Origin: MGIIa-K1 sp964577145 | GTDB taxonomy: Archaea > Thermoplasmatota > Poseidoniia > Poseidoniales > Poseidoniaceae | Length of the DNA: 30,322 bases | Assembly (NCBI GenBank): GCA_964577145.1 | Contig: CAZNXM010000023.1 | Location: 1 to 30,322 of the forward strand | Direction of reading: 5' to 3' | Shown here: piece by piece, positions 1-7,016 of the stretch | Layout: every line of letters begins with the position of its first letter | How positions within the stretch are numbered: the stretch's first letter is position 1 | The notes under the pieces: generated by a model | Told to the model about the DNA's origin: nothing | The model's database searches: none | What the model saw: the letters and a program-made list of their open reading frames with translations, nothing else | Position numbers and translations under genes: made by a program

Positions 1-150
1 AATCTCGACTTCATGGTTACCAAGGCAGGCGGGTCAGAAAATCTTGGAAATGGATTCAATACTCTGACCTGGAGTGCTTTGTGTTTATTCGTTCATATCG
101 ACAATACCGATGATTCATTCCAAGGTAGATGGGCAAACGAAGAAGCATAG
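1..150 (+). CDS. C-terminal end of an unidentified protein (partial)
   Basis: Reading frame 1 is open from the window edge to a TAG at 148-150, giving 49 residues that end in GRWANEEA. The stretch is rich in Asn, Asp and Gly, with a short hydrophobic centre (TWSALCLFVHID). The 5' part lies outside the window, so no family can be named. The next gene, a cold-shock protein, begins 66 bases downstream on the same strand. That this is a real coding tail is inferred only from the open frame and its position. Confidence 0.45.
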   Translation, partial: NLDFMVTKAGGSENLGNGFNTLTWSALCLFVHIDNTDDSFQGRWANEEA

Positions 151-184
151 TTTTGACTCATTTGTTGGTACAACGGGAGTAGCA

Positions 185-193
185 ACATAATTA
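185..193 (+). promoter_or_regulatory. Possible TATA element for the cold-shock gene
   Basis: The AT-rich string CATAATTAA lies about 24-28 bases before the ATG at 217. In archaea that spacing puts transcription initiation at or next to the start codon, which would make a leaderless mRNA. No Shine-Dalgarno motif is visible between it and the ATG, which fits a leaderless transcript. The call rests on composition and spacing only. Confidence 0.3.
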
Positions 194-216
194 ACCATGG
201 CACTTGACGGCCGGAT

Positions 217-408
217 ATGGCACAAGGTACTGTCAAGTGGTTCAATCAGACCAAAGGATTCGGATTTATCGAGCGCGAAGGAGAATCAGATCTCTTCGTT
301 CATATCTCCCAAGTAGAAGGCGAAATTAATGACGGCGATACAGTCGAGTTTGAAGTAGGCGAGGGTCCAAAGGGTCCAAACGCTATCAACGTCTCCAAAG
401 TCGAGTGA
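217..408 (+). CDS. cspA: Cold-shock domain protein
   Basis: This 63-residue protein is a complete single cold-shock domain (OB fold), which binds single-stranded RNA or DNA and acts as an RNA chaperone. Both nucleic-acid-binding signatures are present: RNP1-like KGFGFIE (residues 13-19) and RNP2-like LFVHIS (26-31). The start MAQGTVKWFN is the standard CspA beginning, so the ATG at 217 is secure. The length matches the family (63-70 residues). Csp proteins are widespread in bacteria and in mesophilic or cold-living archaea. The TGA at 406-408 lies one base from the stop codon of the convergent biotin carrier gene. Confidence 0.95.
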   Translation: MAQGTVKWFNQTKGFGFIEREGESDLFVHISQVEGEINDGDTVEFEVGEGPKGPNAINVSKVE

Positions 409-409
409 T

Positions 410-859
410 TTATTCATCAGATAAAGTGAGCAATTCTGCTCCCTGATTTACCTGCTCTCCTGCAGAGTAGTGGATTTTATTGACAATACCATCGTGGCTT
501 GCCACGATTCGGTGTTCCATTTTCATAGCCTCCATTATCATCAAAGGGTCCCCAGATGAAACTCTCTGGCCCTCTTCGACGAGGACTTCAAGGATCTTAC
601 CTGGCATTGGTGCGGTTAATTCCGCTTCATCATCAATTCCAGATGCGCCGGGTTCAATCAATTCCAAGCGTAGTGTGTGACCTAGAACATGTACCCACCA
701 ATCATCTCTGACCTTGGTCGCATGTACTTTGAAACGACGAGAATCTATTGTAAGCCACAGTTCTTGACCAATATCTAGAATGAAATTTTCATGATGGAAC
801 ATATTTCCATCCCTAATTGGGTTGATTTCAACTCGCCCAAATGCCGTCTTGAATTCCAT
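410..859 (-). CDS. Biotin carboxyl carrier subunit of an acyl-CoA carboxylase
   Basis: This 149-residue protein carries the biotin that shuttles carboxylate between the biotin carboxylase and the carboxyltransferase. The biotinylation motif EAMKM is at residues 110-114, with Lys113 the biotinylated residue, inside a typical biotinyl domain (about 80-149). Residues 1-75 (ending WWVHVLGHTLRLELIEPG) resemble the barrel that links biotin carboxylase to the biotinyl domain in 3-methylcrotonyl-CoA carboxylase alpha chains. The start is the ATG at 857-859, which shares its A with the TGA of the upstream gene (TGATG) and has GGAGG about 9 bases before it. A TTG just upstream is a poorer choice. Together with the preceding gene it looks like one alpha chain encoded as two proteins. 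Confidence 0.9.
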   Translation of the reverse strand: MEFKTAFGRVEINPIRDGNMFHHENFILDIGQELWLTIDSRRFKVHATKVRDDWWVHVLGHTLRLELIEPGASGIDDEAELTAPMPGKILEVLVEEGQRVSSGDPLMIMEAMKMEHRIVASHDGIVNKIHYSAGEQVNQGAELLTLSDE

Positions 860-2349
860 CAAGGAAACCTCCGACTAATCGTGTTGAATGGTGAAGATGA
901 TTCGCTAGTTGTGGCGAAATCGATCCTTTTTTGGCGACCTATTCCTGAGGTTTCACAAGCAGAGGCGATCAATAAACCAGCATCCAATATTATCGAAGGC
1001 ATATCAGGTATCCAACCATCGGGCCATAATCTCTCAATCATGTCGGTAGTAGTCCATCCATCTACTACATCGGGGTGGTCGCACAATTCACGTAAGAATC
1101 GTAGATTAGTGGTGCAACCCAATACTACGAATTCGTCTAAGGCCCGGCTCATTCGTTGCAATGCTTCAGTCCTAGATGGCGCCCAAACGATTAGTTTGGC
1201 GAGCATTGGGTCATAATCAGGAGTGACCGAATCGCCTTGTCTGACACCTGTGTCGAGGCGAACTCCCGGTCCTTCTGGAGGAATGAATACCGCTAATTCT
1301 CCAATGCATGGAAGGAAATTATTGGCAGGGTCCTCAGCATAAAGCCGAACTTCAATCGCATGGCCACGCATCTGCAATTCACCACAACTCATCGGCTCAC
1401 CAGCAGCGATTCTTAGTTGCTCACGAACAATATCAACTCCAGTAACCATCTCGGTCACTGGATGCTCAACTTGGATTCTAGTATTCATTTCAAGGAAGAA
1501 AAATTCTCCGGTAGGAGAGACAAGAAATTCTACCGTACCTGCTCCAACATAATCTACAGCGCGTGCGGCTTCACATGCAGCCTCTCCCATCTCTTCGCGA
1601 AGTTGAGCATCAAGTGCAATACTTGGGGATTCTTCGAATACCTTCTGATGACGGCGTTGTACGCTACACTCGCGTTCGCCCAAATGGATAGTGCGGCCAT
1701 GGCTATCCGCAAGGATTTGAATCTCTATGTGTCGACTACCTGTTAGTAATCTCTCAACATATACCCTATCGTCCCCGAAAGCATTCAAGGCCTCTCGCAT
1801 CGCTGCCTTTGCCTCTATCTCAAGATTGGCGGGGTCGTGTACTGCTCGCATCCCTTTACCGCCTCCACCGGCAGTAGCCTTGAGCAAGAGTGGGTATCCT
1901 ACTGAAGGAGCAACCTCAATAATTTCTGCAAGTCCGCCTTCCACTTCTTCTCCAGGAATTACAGGAACCCCTGCGTCTTTCATGGTCATTCGAGCAGCCA
2001 TTTTGTCGCCCATATTGGTAATCGCTTCAGCAGATGGGCCAATCCAAATTAGACCTGCAGCGATTACAGAATTTGCGAAATCTGCCCTCTCCGAAAGGAA
2101 ACCGAATCCAGGATGTATGGAATCGCATCCATTATCGAGTGCGATTGTGATTATCTGTTCTTGATTGAGGTAGGTTTCGGTGAGGCCATTACCCTTCAAC
2201 TCTATTGAGATATCAGCAAGTTCTGTGAATAGTGAGCCTGAATCATTTTCAGCAAAAACTGCAACTCCTTCAATGCCTGCTTCTCGACAAGCTCTCAAAA
2301 TACGGCAAGCGATCTCCCCGCGATTTGCGACGAGAACGCGTTTAATCAT
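859..2349 (-). CDS. Biotin carboxylase subunit, probably of methylcrotonyl-CoA carboxylase
   Basis: This 496-residue protein performs ATP-dependent carboxylation of biotin with bicarbonate. Visible motifs are the N-terminal VANRGEIA, the ATP-grasp glycine loop GGGGKGMR (161-168), ECSVQRRHQK (227-236) and the active-site segment MNTRIQVEHPVTE (288-300). The usual HPGYGFLSE appears as HPGFGFLSE (79-87). The catalytic region ends near residue 440; the remaining tail continues like the linker region of an MCC alpha chain and stops just before the barrel encoded by the next gene. The start is ATG at 2347-2349, with a GAGGAG sequence upstream inside the end of the hydratase gene. Context with the beta chain and hydratase points to leucine catabolism. 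A propionyl- or acetyl-CoA role for this subunit alone cannot be excluded. Confidence 0.92.
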   Translation of the reverse strand: MIKRVLVANRGEIACRILRACREAGIEGVAVFAENDSGSLFTELADISIELKGNGLTETYLNQEQIITIALDNGCDSIHPGFGFLSERADFANSVIAAGLIWIGPSAEAITNMGDKMAARMTMKDAGVPVIPGEEVEGGLAEIIEVAPSVGYPLLLKATAGGGGKGMRAVHDPANLEIEAKAAMREALNAFGDDRVYVERLLTGSRHIEIQILADSHGRTIHLGERECSVQRRHQKVFEESPSIALDAQLREEMGEAACEAARAVDYVGAGTVEFLVSPTGEFFFLEMNTRIQVEHPVTEMVTGVDIVREQLRIAAGEPMSCGELQMRGHAIEVRLYAEDPANNFLPCIGELAVFIPPEGPGVRLDTGVRQGDSVTPDYDPMLAKLIVWAPSRTEALQRMSRALDEFVVLGCTTNLRFLRELCDHPDVVDGWTTTDMIERLWPDGWIPDMPSIILDAGLLIASACETSGIGRQKRIDFATTSESSSPFNTISRRFP

Positions 2350-2355
2350 GCGTGG

Positions 2356-3192
2356 TCACTCCTCAGGCTTCCAATTTGCAGGGCGCTTATCAAGGAATGA
2401 AGACATACCTTCTTGCCCTTCAGCAGACCCACGCATTCGGCTGGTGAAATCCAATGTCCACTCTCTGAGACTTTCATCATCGGAATCCCATCTATCAAAA
2501 CCAAGTGATAATTGCTTAGCAGCAGCAACTGCGCATGGACCGGTTGTGAGTACTTCTGCAATAACAGAAGAAGCATCCAATGAATCATCGATGGCATCAA
2601 CCATACAGATTCGAAGTGCCTCGGTAGCATCCATTTGTCCTGCGAGCATAGCATGGCGGCGATAATTTGCACTTCCAACTCGTCGATAGACGTATGGTCC
2701 AATGACTGCGGGCAGAATTCCTAACTTTCCTTCTGATAGTGCTATCTTAACCCCAGATTTACAAATTACATGGTCCATACATGCGATTAAGCCTGCGCCG
2801 CCTCCCAAAGCTACTCCTTGAATCAAACCAATTGTAAAGCACGGATGTGACCATAGGCCATTGAACAATTTGTCCAGGCGTTCTGAATCCCTGCGATTCT
2901 CTTCAGGGGTATTTGCACCTGCATCTCGCATCATATTGATGTCAGCACCTGCACAGAAATGCTTGCCATCACCAGATAATACGATGACTCTCAGAAGTTC
3001 ATCACCGGAATCATCAGTCAATCTATTCTGCTCACCTACAGAATTAGAGCGAGCCCAATCGAACAATTCCACTAATTCTGTAATCATCTGCACATTCATT
3101 GCGTTATACTTCTCCGAGCGCATTAAGGTAATTCTAGCAATACAGCCATCAATTTCCAATTGCACAAGTGAAGTATTAGGGGGGGTTTCCAT
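2356..3192 (-). CDS. liuC: Enoyl-CoA hydratase/isomerase family, likely methylglutaconyl-CoA hydratase
   Basis: The protein has 278 residues and a crotonase fold. The oxyanion-hole signatures are CAGAD (80-84) and GGGAG (130-134). The Glu matching the second catalytic Glu of crotonase is Glu154 in SEGKLGILPAVIGPYV; the position of the first catalytic Glu is a Gly (GGGAGL). The LGILPAVIGPYV stretch is typical of the LiuC/methylglutaconyl-CoA hydratase branch, and placement between carboxylase genes is the classic liu arrangement. It would hydrate 3-methylglutaconyl-CoA to HMG-CoA in leucine breakdown. The start at 3192 has GGAGG about 8 bases upstream. The substrate is inferred from context and should be held less firmly than the family. 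Confidence 0.85.
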   Translation of the reverse strand: METPPNTSLVQLEIDGCIARITLMRSEKYNAMNVQMITELVELFDWARSNSVGEQNRLTDDSGDELLRVIVLSGDGKHFCAGADINMMRDAGANTPEENRRDSERLDKLFNGLWSHPCFTIGLIQGVALGGGAGLIACMDHVICKSGVKIALSEGKLGILPAVIGPYVYRRVGSANYRRHAMLAGQMDATEALRICMVDAIDDSLDASSVIAEVLTTGPCAVAAAKQLSLGFDRWDSDDESLREWTLDFTSRMRGSAEGQEGMSSFLDKRPANWKPEE

Positions 3193-3227
3193 ATCTATTC
3201 CTCCAATTGCTTTTTTGAATTTTCCAA

Positions 3228-4838
3228 TTACATTCTAAAGACACCAAATCGACCGGTTGGCAATTCCGCATTTCGCGAAGCTGCAATACATAGGCCAAGG
3301 ATGTCACGAGTATCCCTTGGATCAATAATTCCATCATCCCATAATCGAGCTGTGGAATAATAAGGGGAGCCTTCAGTTTCATATTTCTCAAGAATAGGTG
3401 ACCTGAACGTCTCAAGTTCTTCACCCTCCATAGGCTCTTTTCCTTCTCTGGCCCTTTGGTCCTGTTTGACTGTAGTAAGCACATCTGCTGCCTGGGGGCC
3501 ACCCATTACAGAGATTCGACTATTCGGCCACATGAAGAGGAATCTGGGGTCGTATGCTCTACCGCACATTCCGTAATTGCCAGCACCGTGGGAGCCACCG
3601 ATGATTACGGTGAATTTTGGCACATTTACACATGAAACCGCGGTAACGAGTTTTGCACCATCCTTAGCAATGCCTCCTGCCTCGTAGGCTTTTCCTACCA
3701 TGAAACCAGTGATATTCTGGAGGAAAATTAGGGGGATGCCGCGTTGGCCGCACAATTCTACGAAGTGAGCTCCTTTGAGGGAAGACTCGGAAAACAAAAT
3801 CCCATTATTTGCCACAATGCCAACCTTGTACCCATGAATATGAGCGAAGCCGCAAACCAGTGTTTGGCCATATCTAGCCTTGAATTCGTGGAAACGTGAA
3901 CCATCTACAATGCGTCCAATTATCTCCTTTACATCGAAAGGAGTGCGGTTATCACTCGGAATTAATCCAAGCAATTCATCAGCATCATGATGAGGTTCTT
4001 CTGATTCTATGCGTTCAAATGGCGCAAGATTTCGGCTTCCGAGATTCTCCACAACATTTCGCACCATGCGCAAAGCCTCTGGCTCATCCTCGGCGAAGTG
4101 GTCCGCCACTCCGCTTTGGCTCGTGTGAACATCAGCACCACCCAATTCCTCAGCAGTTACTTCTTCCCCTGTTGCAGATTTGACCAACGGGGGTCCTGCA
4201 AGGAAAATTGTTCCATTTCCTTTAACGATAATACTCTCATCACTCATTGCAGGTACATATGCACCTCCGGCTGTGCAGGAGCCTAGTACTGCAGCAACTT
4301 GGGGAATCCCATCTCCAGACATCCGAGCCTGATTCCGGAATATTCTTCCAAAGTGTCCAATATCGGGGAATACCTCATCCTGCATGGGAAGAAAAGCACC
4401 ACCAGAGTCTACGAGATAGATGCAAGGTAAATTATTCTCATGAGCAATAGTTTGGGCACGTATGTGCTTCTTTACAGTCATTGGATAGTAAGAGCCACCT
4501 TTTACCGTAGCATCATTTGCAACGAATAGGCATTCCTTTCCGTGAACCATTCCGATTCCTGTGACGATCCCTGCTGAATGAGCACGCCCATCATAAAGTT
4601 CGAATGCTGCTAATGGTGATAATTCGAGGAATGCTGTGCCTGCATCGATAATATTCTCAATCCTCTCACGAGCTAACATCTTTCCACGGCTACGATGCCT
4701 TTCGACATATTTGTCCCCGCCCCCTAGATTGACAGCGTCGAGTCGAGAACGAAGTGTTTCGATTAATGACAGATTGTGCTCCCGCCGCTTTTGGAAGTCA
4801 GAATCTGCCTTGTTGACTCGCGACGGTAGTCTATCCAT
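3228..4838 (-). CDS. liuB: Methylcrotonyl-CoA carboxylase beta (carboxyltransferase) subunit
   Basis: The protein transfers CO2 from biotin to 3-methylcrotonyl-CoA, giving 3-methylglutaconyl-CoA in leucine catabolism. At 536 residues it matches MCC beta chains (about 535). Characteristic segments include VANDATVKGGSYYPMTVKKH (107-126), LVDSGGAFLPMQDEVFPD (142-159), GSCTAGGAYVPAMSDE (186-201) and IFLAGPPLVKSATGEEV, all closer to MCC than to propionyl-CoA carboxylase. I chose the ATG at 4836-4838 because GGAGGG (complement of 4845-4850) sits 6 bases upstream; an in-frame start 14 codons earlier lacks this. The hydratase follows after about 35 bases, then the biotin carboxylase and carrier, so all four are probably co-transcribed. 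Confidence 0.93.
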   Translation of the reverse strand: MDRLPSRVNKADSDFQKRREHNLSLIETLRSRLDAVNLGGGDKYVERHRSRGKMLARERIENIIDAGTAFLELSPLAAFELYDGRAHSAGIVTGIGMVHGKECLFVANDATVKGGSYYPMTVKKHIRAQTIAHENNLPCIYLVDSGGAFLPMQDEVFPDIGHFGRIFRNQARMSGDGIPQVAAVLGSCTAGGAYVPAMSDESIIVKGNGTIFLAGPPLVKSATGEEVTAEELGGADVHTSQSGVADHFAEDEPEALRMVRNVVENLGSRNLAPFERIESEEPHHDADELLGLIPSDNRTPFDVKEIIGRIVDGSRFHEFKARYGQTLVCGFAHIHGYKVGIVANNGILFSESSLKGAHFVELCGQRGIPLIFLQNITGFMVGKAYEAGGIAKDGAKLVTAVSCVNVPKFTVIIGGSHGAGNYGMCGRAYDPRFLFMWPNSRISVMGGPQAADVLTTVKQDQRAREGKEPMEGEELETFRSPILEKYETEGSPYYSTARLWDDGIIDPRDTRDILGLCIAASRNAELPTGRFGVFRM

Positions 4839-4888
4839 TCTCTTCCCTCCTGTTCGATGCACTTTGGGCTCGGCCTTCAATCAACCGC

Positions 4889-6166
4889 TTATACCCCTAG
4901 GATTAGACGTCCTATGTCTCTCAGTCCGGGTGCCATACCCACTATCATAACTGCAAGTACAATCAGTACTCTCAAGTGTTGCTGGCGCCGCTCTACTCTC
5001 ATCTCTGTGAATAGGTAAATGATTAGAGAAATAATTGCTGCCTTTACTAGGAAAAAGAGCCAGGCTCCATTACCAATGAGCCCTAATGAATCTCCAAATT
5101 GAATCACGGCGTCACTGACGGGATGCTTTTCTGAATATCCAAACCAATCGATTCCAATCATAGTCGCCAGTCCATCGCACAATTGCCCAAACAACATCCC
5201 TGCGACCATAGGGGTTGCAAGAATCGCTGTCGGGGTCAACATTTCAACTGGATGTTCAGAACGGTCTTCCGACTCCCATTCCTCAAGTGTCATTCCATAG
5301 GGAATTACGCCTACTTCATAGCCGGTTGAGCGTATTGCAAGCAAATTTTCACGGCCATATTGCCAGACTGTCCAAGCGATAAGTAATGGCACGATGATGA
5401 CGACAAGAACTGGCCATAATGCTGGGTTGTCTTTTGGCATGGTCCCGCTTTCTTGTACCCAGGGCGTAGATGCAAGTTGGAGCCAATGGCCCAATCCCAT
5501 TACAATAAGTGCAGAGGCAAATGAAATCATTGCCCTCGGAATTCCATGCCAGCTTGAAGTATTGTGAATGACAAGATAGAGAGTAAATACTCCTGCTATT
5601 GCTCCTGACATTGCAAAGAGGACACCCATGTCGTGGTTTACCCAATTCGGCTGGACGAGTAATCCAAAGAATAGCAAGTAGCCTAAGACCAAAGTGGCAA
5701 ACATCCCAAGTTGGTCACGCGCAAAAATATGTCCCACAATTCCTGCTGCCACTAACCAGATTGCCAAATGGATATGGATTACTGGAGAGATGAAAAGAAA
5801 ATCAGTTTCGGCTCCAAAAAAGTCAGCATCCTCGAGAACCCTAAGAATTGGTGCAAGAGCAACCCATGCGATTAGAGCCCAAACCATCCTGTCGCCTGTA
5901 GGCAATTGCCAATGTCGAAATAATGCTTGGAAAACTATGACTGCACCAATCATTGTTAGAATGTAGAAAGCGGTGTTTACTAGAGAATATCCAGCATCTC
6001 CGCTTGCACCTGCATCTTTGGTTATTGGATCCCAGACATATGGGCCAAGGAAATCGCCCCAAAATAAATCGGGAGCAATGAATAAACCGCCAACAAAAAT
6101 GACAAGAATCAGGCCGTAGGCCTGAATGAAACGAAGTTCCAAAGTGGATAGGGCCCCATCATCCAT
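4889..6166 (-). CDS. DUF63 family multi-pass membrane protein
   Basis: This 425-residue hydrophobic protein has roughly ten membrane segments. It matches the archaeal DUF63 family (PF01889) in its YSLVNTAFYIL segment, in LAPILRVLEDADFF followed by FISPVIHIHLAIW, and in the C-terminal LCDGLATMIGIDWFGYSEKH, which is a DUF63 hallmark. The family's function is unknown. The start is the ATG at 6164-6166, preceded 4 bases upstream by GAGGAG; a GTG four codons earlier is less likely. The gene lies between an FKBP isomerase and the carboxylase block on the same strand, with no visible functional link to either. Its ribosome-binding sequence lies in the 3' arm of a stem-loop. Confidence 0.85.
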   Translation of the reverse strand: MDDGALSTLELRFIQAYGLILVIFVGGLFIAPDLFWGDFLGPYVWDPITKDAGASGDAGYSLVNTAFYILTMIGAVIVFQALFRHWQLPTGDRMVWALIAWVALAPILRVLEDADFFGAETDFLFISPVIHIHLAIWLVAAGIVGHIFARDQLGMFATLVLGYLLFFGLLVQPNWVNHDMGVLFAMSGAIAGVFTLYLVIHNTSSWHGIPRAMISFASALIVMGLGHWLQLASTPWVQESGTMPKDNPALWPVLVVIIVPLLIAWTVWQYGRENLLAIRSTGYEVGVIPYGMTLEEWESEDRSEHPVEMLTPTAILATPMVAGMLFGQLCDGLATMIGIDWFGYSEKHPVSDAVIQFGDSLGLIGNGAWLFFLVKAAIISLIIYLFTEMRVERRQQHLRVLIVLAVMIVGMAPGLRDIGRLILGV

Positions 6167-6170
6167 GCTA

Positions 6171-6196
6171 CTCCTCACCTACAAGCAGGTGATGAG
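6171..6196 (-). promoter_or_regulatory. Stem-loop containing the ribosome-binding site of the DUF63 gene
   Basis: On the minus strand, CTCATCACCT pairs with AGGTGAGGAG across the loop GCTTGT: 10 positions with one mismatch. The 3' arm holds the GGTGAGGAG ribosome-binding sequence, and the ATG follows after TAGC. Folding would hide the ribosome-binding site, so it could regulate translation. The pairing is read directly from the sequence; the regulatory role is inferred. Confidence 0.5.
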
Positions 6197-6212
6197 TCTT
6201 GCGTGGTCAGAA

Positions 6213-6962
6213 TCACTCTTCCTCGTGATCGTGGTCACAGTTCTCATCGTGGACGTGCTCTTCTTCCTCTTCTTCTTCAGCAGCGACACGAGGCTCGTGA
6301 ACCTCGATGAATGATACCTTACCCGCTTCAACAGCATCTCGTAGAACTGTGACTAAGCGGAACTTCTGCATTGCGGCATTAGTGTCGAATAGCATTGTTT
6401 CTGGAAGTGTGATTGCGATGTCATCGCCATCAAATGAAACTTCGAAACCTTCGTGACCTGTGTTGGCCTCTAGTAGAGCTTCAACCTTCTCTTCCTTGCC
6501 TTCGATTACCTTTACGATTTTGTAATCATACTTCAAAGCGCGACCAGCCATTGGATGGTTGTAATCGATACGTGCTCGTCCTGCAGCAAGGTAGGAAAGA
6601 GTTCCAGTACGTCCATCGACTGTGACTGGGCCGCCTATGTAGAGGGACTTTGGGTCACGAACGTGACGAAGTAACTTGTCGATTGAGATAGTCTCGATCA
6701 TTGCTGCATCCTTCTCACCGTATGCATCAACCGCTGCTATTTCGATGGAAATATCCTTGTCTGCTTCTGCTTCTAGCAGACTTGCTTCGAAGCCAGCGAT
6801 TAACTGTCCGCCTCCAACGATACAAACCAGTGGAGTATAGGTGCGGTCCTCTTGGTGCATGTCGTGCTCCTTTGCAACATCCTCTCGAGTAGTTTCTAGC
6901 AAATCTCCGCTATCGCCGTTATACAAGTCATAATCGACATGAACGATGGTTCCTTCTTCCAT
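6213..6962 (-). CDS. FKBP-type peptidyl-prolyl isomerase, long archaeal type
   Basis: The 249-residue cytosolic protein catalyses cis-trans isomerisation of prolyl bonds and acts as a folding chaperone. Residues 1-90 and about 133-160 form the split FKBP domain, with the insert-in-flap chaperone domain between; IDYNHPMAGRALKYDY (132-147) is the diagnostic return into the FKBP fold. Residues 165-228 form the extra C-terminal domain found in long archaeal FKBPs. The tail from about 229 is a Glu run followed by HVHDENCDHDHEEE, a His/Cys/acid-rich segment similar in character to the metal-binding tail of SlyD. The start ATG at 6962 has GGTGAG just upstream. The gene lies downstream of ccmF and upstream of the DUF63 gene. 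Confidence 0.93.
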   Translation of the reverse strand: MEEGTIVHVDYDLYNGDSGDLLETTREDVAKEHDMHQEDRTYTPLVCIVGGGQLIAGFEASLLEAEADKDISIEIAAVDAYGEKDAAMIETISIDKLLRHVRDPKSLYIGGPVTVDGRTGTLSYLAAGRARIDYNHPMAGRALKYDYKIVKVIEGKEEKVEALLEANTGHEGFEVSFDGDDIAITLPETMLFDTNAAMQKFRLVTVLRDAVEAGKVSFIEVHEPRVAAEEEEEEEHVHDENCDHDHEEE

Positions 6963-6976
6963 GGTTTCTCACCTAT

Positions 6977-6991
6977 GCCCCCTACGGGGGC
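6977..6991 (-). promoter_or_regulatory. Perfect GC stem-loop before the FKBP gene
   Basis: GCCCCC and GGGGGC pair perfectly around a 3-base loop between the ccmF stop (7017) and the FKBP start (6962). On the coding strand it is followed by the ribosome-binding sequence GGTGAG and then the ATG. It has no U tract, so it is not a classical intrinsic terminator. Confidence 0.5.
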
Positions 6992-7016
6992 GTTCCGGCG
7001 ACCGACCCTCTCTATT

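Noticed and set aside
791..2665. Plus-strand open frames opposite the biotin carboxylase and hydratase genes
   Set aside because: They are antisense to strongly recognised enzymes, have no ribosome-binding sites and match no family.
3228..4838. Propionyl-CoA carboxylase beta chain
   Set aside because: The motifs and neighbouring LiuC-like hydratase match methylcrotonyl-CoA carboxylase better.
4839..4880. Longer start for the MCC beta subunit
   Set aside because: The 14 extra residues match nothing, and GGAGGG lies 6 bases before the ATG at 4838.
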